Shown here: positions 52,128-59,037 of the stretch, piece by piece
Layout of the letters: each line of letters begins with the position of its first letter
How positions within the stretch are numbered: the first letter of the stretch is position 1
Assembly: GCA_964596775.1 (NCBI GenBank)
Contig: CAZQVN010000007.1
Location: forward strand, 54,844-118,843
Direction: 5' to 3'
DNA length: 64,000 nucleotides
Origin: CAZQVN01 sp964596775
GTDB lineage: Bacteria; Eisenbacteria; RBG-16-71-46; JABDJR01; JAWXBZ01
Program-made: the position numbers and the translations under genes
The notes under the pieces: model-generated
Seen by the model: only the letters and a program-made list of their open reading frames with translations
What the model was told of the DNA's origin: nothing
Databases searched by the model: none

Positions 52128-52612
52128 AGAATTTTCACCAGGCTCGTGGGCCGGAGAAGGATGATGTTCCGCGAAAGGCCGGCGGCGTTGGCAATCTTGA
52201 CCTGCCCGCCCTGGCTCGTGCTTCCGCTGGGGAGAAACGTCACCGAAGATCCGGTGAACGGGTTCACCGTTCCGTTGGTCAGGGTCATGCCGTCCGGCAG
52301 CGTCTTGGGGCCGATCGTCGGCTCGCCGAGATCGGCCGTCCCGTTGTTGTTGCGGTCGTCGAGGATCGTGTAGCTGTTCGTGCCGGTGTTCCAGCTGAAC
52401 ACGATGTTGTTGCCCTGCGTAGTGGCCCGCTGGCGGCAGAGCCGCAGGTCCGCGGCAAAGTTCTCCACGGTTCCGAGGAGTTCGTGCGTCTTGAGATAGC
52501 GGCTGAGCGCCGGAATGGAAGAAGCGAGCATGATGCTCGTCAGGATCAGGGCCACGAGGAGTTCGATGGTCGAGAAACCCGACTCCCTGCGCCGACACGG
52601 TTGCACTGTCAT
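52124..52612 (-). CDS. fimT: FimT/GspH-type minor prepilin
   Basis: 162 residues. Prepilin cleavage site RRRESG/FSTIELLVALILTSIMLASSIP (G12, Glu at +5) followed by a GspH/FimT domain (NFAADLRLCRQRATTQGNNIVFSW to KIANAAGLSRNIILLR). ATG 52612 with GGAGAGGAGA upstream; the longer frame lacks support. It is the first gene of the minor-pilin unit and has a sigma54 promoter match upstream. Confidence 0.88.
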   Translation of the reverse strand: MTVQPCRRRESGFSTIELLVALILTSIMLASSIPALSRYLKTHELLGTVENFAADLRLCRQRATTQGNNIVFSWNTGTNSYTILDDRNNNGTADLGEPTIGPKTLPDGMTLTNGTVNPFTGSSVTFLPSGSTSQGGQVKIANAAGLSRNIILLRPTSLVKIL

Positions 52613-52702
52613 CGATCTCCTCTCCTTCCCCGGGTCCCTCCGGGGTAGCACAAAATCCGTGTGCCCGTCCGGACATCACGGCATGACTCGACCCCATTCA
52701 CT

Positions 52703-52717
52703 GCAAGAGGAGTACCA
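52703..52717 (-). promoter_or_regulatory. Candidate sigma54 promoter for fimT-pilV-pilW-pilX
   Basis: Minus strand reads TGGTAC-TCCTC-TTGC: one mismatch in the -24 box, perfect -12 box, GG to GC spacing of exactly ten. Predicted start about 52691, 79 nt before fimT. Confidence 0.6.
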
Positions 52718-52835
52718 GCGGGCGGTTCGGAAGGTGTCGGGGCCGGGCGCGGCCGCAAGTCGCCCTGCGGAAACCGGATGCGCGAAGGGACGGCGCGGCG
52801 GTTGCGAACCGGTACGCGGTTGCGTCCGTGCAGGA

Positions 52836-52854
52836 TGCAACGGCGCCCGTTGCA
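52836..52854. promoter_or_regulatory. Palindrome TGCAACGG-CGC-CCGTTGCA upstream of the fimT promoter
   Basis: Eight-base arms around CGC, centred about 154 bp upstream of the predicted fimT transcription start, a normal distance for an enhancer-binding site. It contains the same TTGCA half-site as the pilA and pilM upstream regions. Binding by PilR is inference. Confidence 0.4.
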
Positions 52855-52886
52855 AATTGGGCCGGTGCCGTCCCCGGCGGAATCGG

Positions 52887-53678
52887 TCAGCGCAGAATCA
52901 GGCCGAGGTACCAGCTGATGAGGTCGTTGCCGAAGAACAGCGTGAGGACCGCGGCGGGGGCGAGGAACGTGCCGAACGGCAGCGCCGTCTGCCCGCCCCC
53001 CTTCCCTCGGGAGATCGCGATCATCCCGGCCACGGAGCCGAGAAACGACCCGATGAAGATCGTCAGGAGGACGCCCTTCCAGCCGAGAAACGCCCCCATC
53101 ATCGCCGCCATCTTGATGTCGCCGCCGCCCATCCCCTCCACGCCGCGCACCTTTTCGTAGACGACTCCGACGAGGAGGAGCATGCCGAACCCGGCGGCCG
53201 CCCCGATGGCCGCGTCCAGCCAGGTGACCTCCGTCCAGCGCACGAAGAGAAAGCCGAGGATCGTGCCCGGCAGCGAAATGGCGTCCGGAATGATGCGGTG
53301 CTCGAGGTCGATCAGGGTGATGGCCAGCAGGGCCAGGCAGAACCAGGTGTAGGCCACCGCGGCCATCGACAGTCCGTACTTCCAGACGACGAGGCCGGTC
53401 AGCAGCGCCGCCGCGATCTCCACCAGCGGATAGCGGGCGTTGATCGGAGCCCGGCAGCTGCGGCACTTTCCGCCGAGCAGCACCCAGGAGAGGACGGGAA
53501 TGTTGTCCCACGGCTTGATGCGGGCCCCGCAGGAGGTGCAGCGGCTGGGGGGAAACACGATCGATTCCTTCCGCGGCAGCCGGTGGATGACCACGTTCAG
53601 GAACGATCCGAAGAGGCCGCCGAACAGCGTGGCCGAGAACAGCAGGAACTCGGTGGGAAGGCTAGCTGCCGGACTCAC
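52887..53678 (-). CDS. pilD: Prepilin peptidase/N-methyltransferase
   Basis: 263-residue inner-membrane aspartyl protease that cleaves and methylates prepilins. Two zinc-ligand pairs (SRCTSCGARIKPWD and GKCRSCRAPI) lie in the first cytoplasmic loop. Catalytic aspartates are in ITLIDLEHRIIPD and GGGDIKMAAMMG (GxGD motif near residue 190). About eight membrane segments are visible. GTG 53678 overlaps the TPR-like gene by 17 bp. The prepilins pilA1, pilA2, fimT, pilV and pilW in this window are its likely substrates. Confidence 0.96.
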   Translation of the reverse strand: MSPAASLPTEFLLFSATLFGGLFGSFLNVVIHRLPRKESIVFPPSRCTSCGARIKPWDNIPVLSWVLLGGKCRSCRAPINARYPLVEIAAALLTGLVVWKYGLSMAAVAYTWFCLALLAITLIDLEHRIIPDAISLPGTILGFLFVRWTEVTWLDAAIGAAAGFGMLLLVGVVYEKVRGVEGMGGGDIKMAAMMGAFLGWKGVLLTIFIGSFLGSVAGMIAISRGKGGGQTALPFGTFLAPAAVLTLFFGNDLISWYLGLILR

Positions 53679-54333
53679 GGGCTATTTCCTCCTCGAGTTT
53701 CCGGATGTTCTCCACGGCTTTCTCCCGGACGATGTCGTTGGTCGTGCGTTCCAGCGTGTACTTCCAGAGCATCAGCGCCGCCTGCCTGTCGCCGCCGCGG
53801 GCGGCCATGAACGCGGCGAACCGGGCCGCCCGGTCCGGTGCGTCCGGAAACGCGGCGGCCCTGCGGAAGTGCCGGGCGGCCGTGTCCATGTCCTTCGTGA
53901 ACAGGCGGTACATGAAACCCGTCTCGAACTCCAGGCGCCAGGACTCGGGATTGTTCCGGATCCCCTTTTCCATCAGCCTGAGACCGCCGGGAACGTCCTG
54001 CCCCTCTTCCGCGGTGACCAGTCCGCCGAAGATGTAGGCGTTCTGGAACAGCGGATCGAGGTCGGTGATGATCTCGAAGATGTGGCCCATCATGATGAAC
54101 TTCCGGTCGGTGCGCTTGTGTTCCCCATAGTACTGGACTGCCTTCAGCCAGGCGAGGTCCGCGGCGCTCGAAGTGTGGCCGAGCGCCACCTTCCGGATGG
54201 CGGGCCCGGACGGATAGTACATCAGATCCTCGCCGAGGCGGTCGCGGGGGACCACCCTGCGCTCCAGCGCGGTGATCGACGCCGCGCCGGCCAGGCACCC
54301 GATCATCACCAGCGCGATCGGCAGCGCCCTCAT
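53662..54333 (-). CDS. TPR-like envelope protein of the pilus cluster
   Basis: 223 residues. N-terminal hydrophobic segment (LPIALVMIGCLAGAASI), then helical repeats resembling TPRs: ADLAWLKAVQYYGEHKRTDR, PLFQNAYIFGGLVTAEEGQD, AARHFRRAAAFPDAPDRAAR. The ATG overlaps the ABC permease stop (TGATG). In myxobacterial pilus loci, genes with ABC transporters sit between pilA and pilD (pilG-H-I); this gene takes an equivalent place, but I see no proof that it is PilG. It overlaps pilD by 17 bp. Confidence 0.8.
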   Translation of the reverse strand: MRALPIALVMIGCLAGAASITALERRVVPRDRLGEDLMYYPSGPAIRKVALGHTSSAADLAWLKAVQYYGEHKRTDRKFIMMGHIFEIITDLDPLFQNAYIFGGLVTAEEGQDVPGGLRLMEKGIRNNPESWRLEFETGFMYRLFTKDMDTAARHFRRAAAFPDAPDRAARFAAFMAARGGDRQAALMLWKYTLERTTNDIVREKAVENIRKLEEEIARESGS

Positions 54334-55100
54334 CAGCGAAACTCGCGGCGGCGGAAGATCAGGACGGCGGCGGACAGGAGGGCCGTGGAGTACAGGAGCG
54401 CGTAGAGCCCGGCCAGGGCGAACTGCTCCGCGGTCGGCGCAATGCCGTGGACGGCCGGCCCGCGGGCGTTGAACAGCTCCAGGTTCGGAAACACGTAGTA
54501 GAGGCCGGTCGTCAGCCCGCCCAGCACCGGCGATGCGGCCTGGGACGCGAAGGTCTTCAGGTCCGCCGAGAAATGGCCGGCCACGAACGCGGAAAACGTC
54601 ATCAGTCCGGACATCGTCGGCGACGTGCAGGTGGAGAAGAAGATGGCCACGGCGGTGATCACGCACAGCTCCCCCGCCGAGAGGCAGGCCGCCAGGAAGA
54701 CCGAGGTGCTGAACGCCTGCTCGCGGAGGTAGATGATCCCCATGAGGATTGCGAGCATCGCCGCGAACAGCACGGTGAGCGTCATCAGGAGGCCGAGGTA
54801 CTTGCCGATCACGAACTCGCCGCGGCCGAGCGGCTTGGCCAGGAGCGTCATGATCGTGCGCCGTTCGATCTCCTTCTGGACGAGGCCCGTGCCCACCATG
54901 ATGATGACGAGAACCCCGAGCAGCACGAGCGACGACAACCCGAAGTCCCGGGTTATCTTGTTCCCCTCCCCGAGCGCCAGCGGGGACAGAAACTGGGTGG
55001 CCGCGAAGAGCAGGCCGGCAAAGGCGAAGAGGGCCACGTAGATGCGATCGCGGATCGCCTCGCGCCATGTGTTCATGGCGATGGCCAGCGTCCGGTTCAT
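54333..55100 (-). CDS. ABC-2-type permease of the pilus cluster (PilI-like)
   Basis: 255-residue inner-membrane ABC permease with six hydrophobic segments (AIAMNTWREAIRDRIYVALF start motif; LVLLGVLVIIMVGTGLV; LLYSTALLSAAVLIF). The N-terminal TWREAIRD and cytoplasmic KEIERRTIMTLLAKPLGRGEFVIGKYLG loop are typical ABC-2 exporter features. ATG is in the end of the ATPase gene (ATGA). Order ATPase, permease, then pilD, next to pilin genes resembles pilH-pilI of Myxococcus, where they are needed for pilus assembly. Confidence 0.85.
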   Translation of the reverse strand: MNRTLAIAMNTWREAIRDRIYVALFAFAGLLFAATQFLSPLALGEGNKITRDFGLSSLVLLGVLVIIMVGTGLVQKEIERRTIMTLLAKPLGRGEFVIGKYLGLLMTLTVLFAAMLAILMGIIYLREQAFSTSVFLAACLSAGELCVITAVAIFFSTCTSPTMSGLMTFSAFVAGHFSADLKTFASQAASPVLGGLTTGLYYVFPNLELFNARGPAVHGIAPTAEQFALAGLYALLYSTALLSAAVLIFRRREFR

Positions 55101-56125
55101 GAGTGCGTCCCCGTTTTCGACATCGGCATGGAGGTCACGCGCGAGGCGGCGCCCGCCGCCGAGGATTCGGCCACCGCGGCCAGGAAGCGGGCCTCCAGCG
55201 GGCTTCGTTTCGGGGACACGCTCGCCAGCTGCGCTCCGCTCCCGAGGATTTCCGCCACGATGCGGTTCATCGTCGGCCGGTCCGGGGTATGCACGATCGT
55301 GCACCCCGCCACGTCCCGCACTGCGAGCCCCCGTTCCGCGAGTGCCGTTTTCTGTGCCGCAGCCAGATGCTGGACGACGACTTCGAAACCCGGGTCCGCC
55401 TCCGCCCCCATTTCGAGGACGGTCCCCGCGGCGGCCACCCGGCCTCCGGCAAGGACGATCACCTGGTCGCAGAGTGCTTCGACATCGGGGAGGATGTGGG
55501 TCGAGAAGAGCACGGTGGTTCCCTTCTTCTTCAGCGAGAGGATCACGTCGCGCACCAGGCTCCGTCCGAGCGGGTCCAGCCCGGACATCGGTTCGTCGAG
55601 AATCACCAGCGCCGGGTCGTGAATCAGCGCCTGGGCGAGCCCCAGGCGCTGGAGCATTCCCTTGGAGTACTTCCTGAGCCGAAGGGACCCGGACGAAGCC
55701 AGACCCACCTGTTCGAGGAGCTCACGGGTCCGGCGGATCCGCGTCGGTCGGTCCACGCCGCAGAGCACGCCGCAGAGATCGAGGAATTCGGGGGCCGTCA
55801 GGTAGTCGTAGAAGTAGGGCTGCTCGGTAAGGAACCCGAGCCGCGCCCGGGCGGCGCGATCGGTGATTTCGGCGCCGAACAGCCGCACGGTGCCCCGGGT
55901 CGGCTTCAGCATACCGAGGATCGTCTTGAGCGTCGTCGTCTTGCCGGCCCCGTTCGGCCCCAGCAGTCCGGTCACGTCGCCGGCACGCACCGAAAAGTCG
56001 ATGCCGCGGAGCGCATGGCTCTCGCGGCCCCAGAAATTGCGGTAGGACCGCCAGAGGTCCATGACCTCGATGATGGAACGGTCCGTGGATGCCGTCGTTT
56101 CGGCGGGGATGGGATAGACTTTCAT
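55097..56125 (-). CDS. ABC transporter ATP-binding protein of the pilus cluster (PilH-like)
   Basis: 342 residues, cytoplasmic. Walker A LLGPNGAGKTTTLKTILGML near residue 55, Q-loop GFLTEQPYFYDYLT, signature YSKGMLQRLGLAQAL (SKGM instead of SGGQ), Walker B LVILDEPMSGLDP and H-loop FSTHILPDVEALCD. A C-terminal extension of about 110 residues is common in ABC-2 exporter ATPases. It starts about 85 bp after the second pilin. The transported substrate is unknown. Confidence 0.9.
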   Translation of the reverse strand: MKVYPIPAETTASTDRSIIEVMDLWRSYRNFWGRESHALRGIDFSVRAGDVTGLLGPNGAGKTTTLKTILGMLKPTRGTVRLFGAEITDRAARARLGFLTEQPYFYDYLTAPEFLDLCGVLCGVDRPTRIRRTRELLEQVGLASSGSLRLRKYSKGMLQRLGLAQALIHDPALVILDEPMSGLDPLGRSLVRDVILSLKKKGTTVLFSTHILPDVEALCDQVIVLAGGRVAAAGTVLEMGAEADPGFEVVVQHLAAAQKTALAERGLAVRDVAGCTIVHTPDRPTMNRIVAEILGSGAQLASVSPKRSPLEARFLAAVAESSAAGAASRVTSMPMSKTGTHS

Positions 56126-56210
56126 TGTCCGGTAGGTATCGGCCGCTTGTTCCGGGTCTTGAGCCCCGGGGCGGTCGAACCGGCCGGGCGGGCGCCGGGC
56201 CGGTGCGGAG

Positions 56211-56615
56211 CTAGAAGTTGCTGAGCGTGAGCGACAGCACCGCGGACTCGCCAAATCCCGATATCGTGTACCGGTTGAGCCCGGGAATGGAGTACCCGAG
56301 GTTCCCCTGCGACGCCGCCACTCCACCCCACGTGATCGTCGTCGCGGCGCCGGAGAACGGATTCTCGGGAACGACCGTTCCGGACAGGAGCGTCTCGACC
56401 GTGGGGCCGTCGGCGGCCAGCGGGTAGTAGCCGTTCAGGATCGCAAAGTCCTCGACCCCGGTCTGCAACGTGTGCATGTTCGCCTTGACGCGCCCTTCGC
56501 GGGCCCGGTCCTGCATCGAGATGAAGTTCGGGATCGCGATCGCGGCGAGGATTCCGATGATGATCACCACGAGCATCAACTCGATCAGGGTGAAACCTCT
56601 TTCGTTCCGCATCAT
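56211..56615 (-). CDS. pilA: Second type IV major-pilin paralogue
   Basis: 134 residues. Short leader MMRNERG/FTLIELMLVVIIIG, a class III-type leader with Glu at +5, then ILAAIAIPNFISMQDRAREG. It closely parallels the upstream pilin: ANMHTLQTGVEDFAILN, VPENPFSGAATTITWGG, GFGESAVLSLTLSNF. No cysteine pair is present. AGGAGG lies upstream. It is separated from the first pilin by about 90 bp with a hairpin next to its ribosome site, so expression may differ from that of the first pilin. Confidence 0.93.
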   Translation of the reverse strand: MMRNERGFTLIELMLVVIIIGILAAIAIPNFISMQDRAREGRVKANMHTLQTGVEDFAILNGYYPLAADGPTVETLLSGTVVPENPFSGAATTITWGGVAASQGNLGYSIPGLNRYTISGFGESAVLSLTLSNF

Positions 56616-56634
56616 CGTCTTCTTCCTCCTGAAT

Positions 56635-56655
56635 GGCGCCGCCGGAAACGGCGCC
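56635..56655 (-). promoter_or_regulatory. Hairpin just upstream of the second pilin's ribosome site
   Basis: Seven-base arms (GGCGCCG/CGGCGCC) with a seven-base loop lie between the two pilin genes, ending a few bases before AGGAGG. It could be a processing or attenuation element, but no U-tract is present. Confidence 0.35.
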
Positions 56656-56705
56656 GGGCGGGGGGCGTGGGCCCACCCGCCCGGTACCTTGCCTTGACTG
56701 GTCGA

Positions 56706-57116
56706 CTAGTAGTTGGACAGCGTGAGCGTCAGCAGAGCCGATTCGCCGAAGCCCGTGATGTCGTACTGGTTGAGGGCCGGGTCGTCATAGCCGAGGTCGC
56801 CCTGGGCCGCGGCGGCGCCGCCCCACGTGATCGTCGAAGCAGCGTTCGTGAAGGGATTGTCCGGAGCCGCGCCGCCGGGGAGCATCGCGACGACGGCCGC
56901 GTCATCGGTACCCGACACCGGGTAGGCGCCGTCGTTCTGGACGGCGAAGTCCTCGACCGCGAGCTGCAGGGTGTGCATGTTGCTCTTCACGCTGCCTTCA
57001 CGGGCGCGATCCTGCATGGAGATGAAGTTCGGGATCGCGATGGCCGCGAGGATACCGATGATCACGACGACGATCATCAGTTCGATGAGCGTGAAGCCCT
57101 TGGTGTTCCGCAACAT
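56706..57116 (-). CDS. pilA: Type IV major pilin
   Basis: 136 residues. Leader MLRNTKG/FTLIELMIVVVIIGILAA with cleavage after G7 and Glu at +5, then AIPNFISMQDRAREGSVKSN and a globular part with EDFAVQNDGAYPVSG, PDNPFTNAASTITWGG and the final GFGESALLTLTLSNY. ATG 57116 has TAGGAGG upstream. The gene is preceded by a textbook sigma54 promoter and a 476-bp regulatory spacer after pilR. It is probably the most highly expressed pilin because it is next to that promoter. Confidence 0.95.
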   Translation of the reverse strand: MLRNTKGFTLIELMIVVVIIGILAAIAIPNFISMQDRAREGSVKSNMHTLQLAVEDFAVQNDGAYPVSGTDDAAVVAMLPGGAAPDNPFTNAASTITWGGAAAAQGDLGYDDPALNQYDITGFGESALLTLTLSNY

Positions 57117-57235
57117 TGTCTTTCCTCCTACCGGTTGGTTTGATCTGGACCGGACCTTCGCCGATCCTGGTACAACTCGAAGAAGCCATTCGCCTGTCGT
57201 GCCCTGCGGCCTCGTTCGTTCGCCATGGAGCATTC

Positions 57236-57250
57236 GCAACCCCCGTGCCA
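57236..57250 (-). promoter_or_regulatory. Sigma54 promoter of pilA
   Basis: Minus strand reads TGGCAC-GGGGG-TTGC, a perfect match to the -24/-12 consensus, with the GG to GC distance of exactly ten. Predicted start about 57224, giving a 108-nt leader to the pilin ATG. Confidence 0.8.
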
Positions 57251-57398
57251 CAACGGCCCGGGCCGACCCCGTCATACTCAAATCGTTGCAGCTCTTGAAC
57301 TTGGTGAGCCGCTGCCGTGCCGGCCCCGGAACAATGACTCGTCACCACTCCGATCCGTCCGCCGCGCTCTGCACGCCGCCGTTGTAAAACGCACGCTT

Positions 57399-57459
57399 TT
57401 GCATCGACCGTGCAATCCGCACGGCACGCGAAAGCCCGATGCAATCCTGTTGCATCGGG
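57399..57459. promoter_or_regulatory. TTGCA/TGCAA box array and 12-bp inverted repeat between pilR and pilA
   Basis: Half-sites at 57399-57403, 57411-57415, 57438-57442 and 57448-57452. The last two are inside a perfect 12-bp inverted repeat (AGCCCGATGCAA, 5-base loop, TTGCATCGGGCT; 57431-57459) that could also be a hairpin ending pilR. The array is 175-235 bp upstream of the predicted pilA start, the right range for a PilR enhancer. The rest of the 476-bp spacer 57117-57592 shows no gene. Confidence 0.45.
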
Positions 57460-57592
57460 CTCGCATGAGATCACCGCTTTCCGGAAGTCCCGGACAGTCC
57501 GCCGGGGTGTCCGTGTCCTGGCCGCCGGCAGAGCGGCCTTCGGGTTCGCGGCCTCACATCTGCCGCGATCGCGAAAGTCCGGTGCCGCCTTT

Positions 57593-58999
57593 CTACGCCG
57601 CTTCTTCCATCGGTTCGAACTCGTCACCGTCCGGCCCGTCGGACTTGAGCGACCCTTCCATCTTGTACGCCTGGAGCTTGCGGTAGAGCGTAGACGCGTT
57701 GATCCCGAGGATCTCGGCGGCCCGCTTCTTCTGCCAGCCGGTGTAATTGAGCACCTTGAGGATGTACTCCTTCTCCAGCTCCTCGAGCGTCATCTCCGGG
57801 CTGTCGATGACCAGGCTGCCCCGCCGCTTGTTGCCGCGGATCACCCGCTCCGGCAGGTCCTGGGTTTCGATCATCTCCCCCTCGTGGAGGATCACCGCGC
57901 GTTCGATGACGTTCTCGAGTTCGCGGACGTTGCCGGGCCAGTCGTAGCGCAGGAGCACCTGCAGCACGTCCTTGCTCACCGCCTTGGGGGCGGCGCCGCC
58001 GAACTTCTTGAGAAAGTGATCCACGAGAATCGGAATGTCGTCGCGCCGGCTGCGCAGGGGCGGAAGCTTGATCGGGATCACGTTCAGCCGGTAGTAGAGG
58101 TCGCTGCGGAACTTCCCGTCGCGCACGTCCTTTTCCAGGTCGGCGTTCGTCGCGGCGATGAGGCGCACGTCGATCTTGATCGGCTTCGTTCCGCCGACGG
58201 GGATGATCTCCCGCTCCTGGAGGGCGCGCAGCAGCTTGACCTGGGTGGCCGCGGACATTTCGCCGACCTCGTCGAGGAAGAACGACCCGCCCTCGGACAC
58301 CGCCATCATCCCGGCCTGGTCCTTGACCGCGCCGGTGAACGATCCCTTGATGTGACCGAACAGGTTCGACTCCAGCAGGTCCTTCGGCAGGGCGCCGCAG
58401 TTGATGGACACGAACGGGCCGTTGCTGCGCTTGGAACGATAGTGCACGTCCCTGGCGATCAGCTCCTTCCCCGTTCCGCTCTCCCCGCAGATGAGGATCG
58501 TCGAATCCGTCTCCGCCACCTTGTCGATCATCTTGAACACCCGGTGCATTTCCTCGGAGGAACCGATGATCTCCTTGTTGGAATGGCTTTTCTTGAGCTG
58601 CCGCTTGAGGAACACGTTCTCCGACTGGACGACCTTCATGTTCAGGGCGTTCTTGATGACGAGCTTGATTTCGTCGTTCTTCGCGTGCTTTTCCAGGTAC
58701 TGGAACGCGCCCTTGTTCATGGCGCTCACCGACGACTCGTCGGACGCGTAGGCGGTCATCACCACCACCGGCACGGTGTCGTCGATCTGTTTCACGGCAT
58801 CCAGAAGCTCCAGCCCGTCCATCCCCGGCATCTTGATGTCGGTGAGGATGACGTTGAACTCCTCGGCCCGCACGTGCTCCAGTGCTTCCGGACCGTTGTG
58901 GGCGACGGTGACCTGGTACCCTTCCTTGCGCAGCATGATGGCCAGGAACTGGCACATGCCCGGTTCGTCGTCGACAACCAGTATTCGTTCAGAACCCAT
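57593..58999 (-). CDS. pilR: PilR-type sigma54-dependent response regulator
   Basis: 468 residues. Receiver domain with D10/D11 and phospho-acceptor D54 (ILTDIKMPGMDG), Lys at YLEKH; AAA+ domain with Walker A GESGTGKE near 172, the sigma54 contact loop GSFTGA at 219-224 (canonical GAFTGA has Ala at position 2) and Walker B GGSFFLDEVG. C-terminal Fis-type helix-turn-helix (KKRAAEILGINASTLYRKL). It follows pilS by 38 bp and precedes pilA. It is expected to activate the three sigma54 promoters in this cluster. Confidence 0.95.
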   Translation of the reverse strand: MGSERILVVDDEPGMCQFLAIMLRKEGYQVTVAHNGPEALEHVRAEEFNVILTDIKMPGMDGLELLDAVKQIDDTVPVVVMTAYASDESSVSAMNKGAFQYLEKHAKNDEIKLVIKNALNMKVVQSENVFLKRQLKKSHSNKEIIGSSEEMHRVFKMIDKVAETDSTILICGESGTGKELIARDVHYRSKRSNGPFVSINCGALPKDLLESNLFGHIKGSFTGAVKDQAGMMAVSEGGSFFLDEVGEMSAATQVKLLRALQEREIIPVGGTKPIKIDVRLIAATNADLEKDVRDGKFRSDLYYRLNVIPIKLPPLRSRRDDIPILVDHFLKKFGGAAPKAVSKDVLQVLLRYDWPGNVRELENVIERAVILHEGEMIETQDLPERVIRGNKRRGSLVIDSPEMTLEELEKEYILKVLNYTGWQKKRAAEILGINASTLYRKLQAYKMEGSLKSDGPDGDEFEPMEEAA

Positions 59000-59037
59000 G
59001 GGCTACTCTCTCTCGTTCTCGTGTCCAGTGGTGCTGT

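Noticed and set aside
57431..57459. Inverted repeat after pilR as a simple intrinsic terminator
   Set aside because: Only three T follow the stem, and the repeat shares TTGCA half-sites with the other pilus promoters. I keep it as a possible regulatory site and not as a firm terminator.
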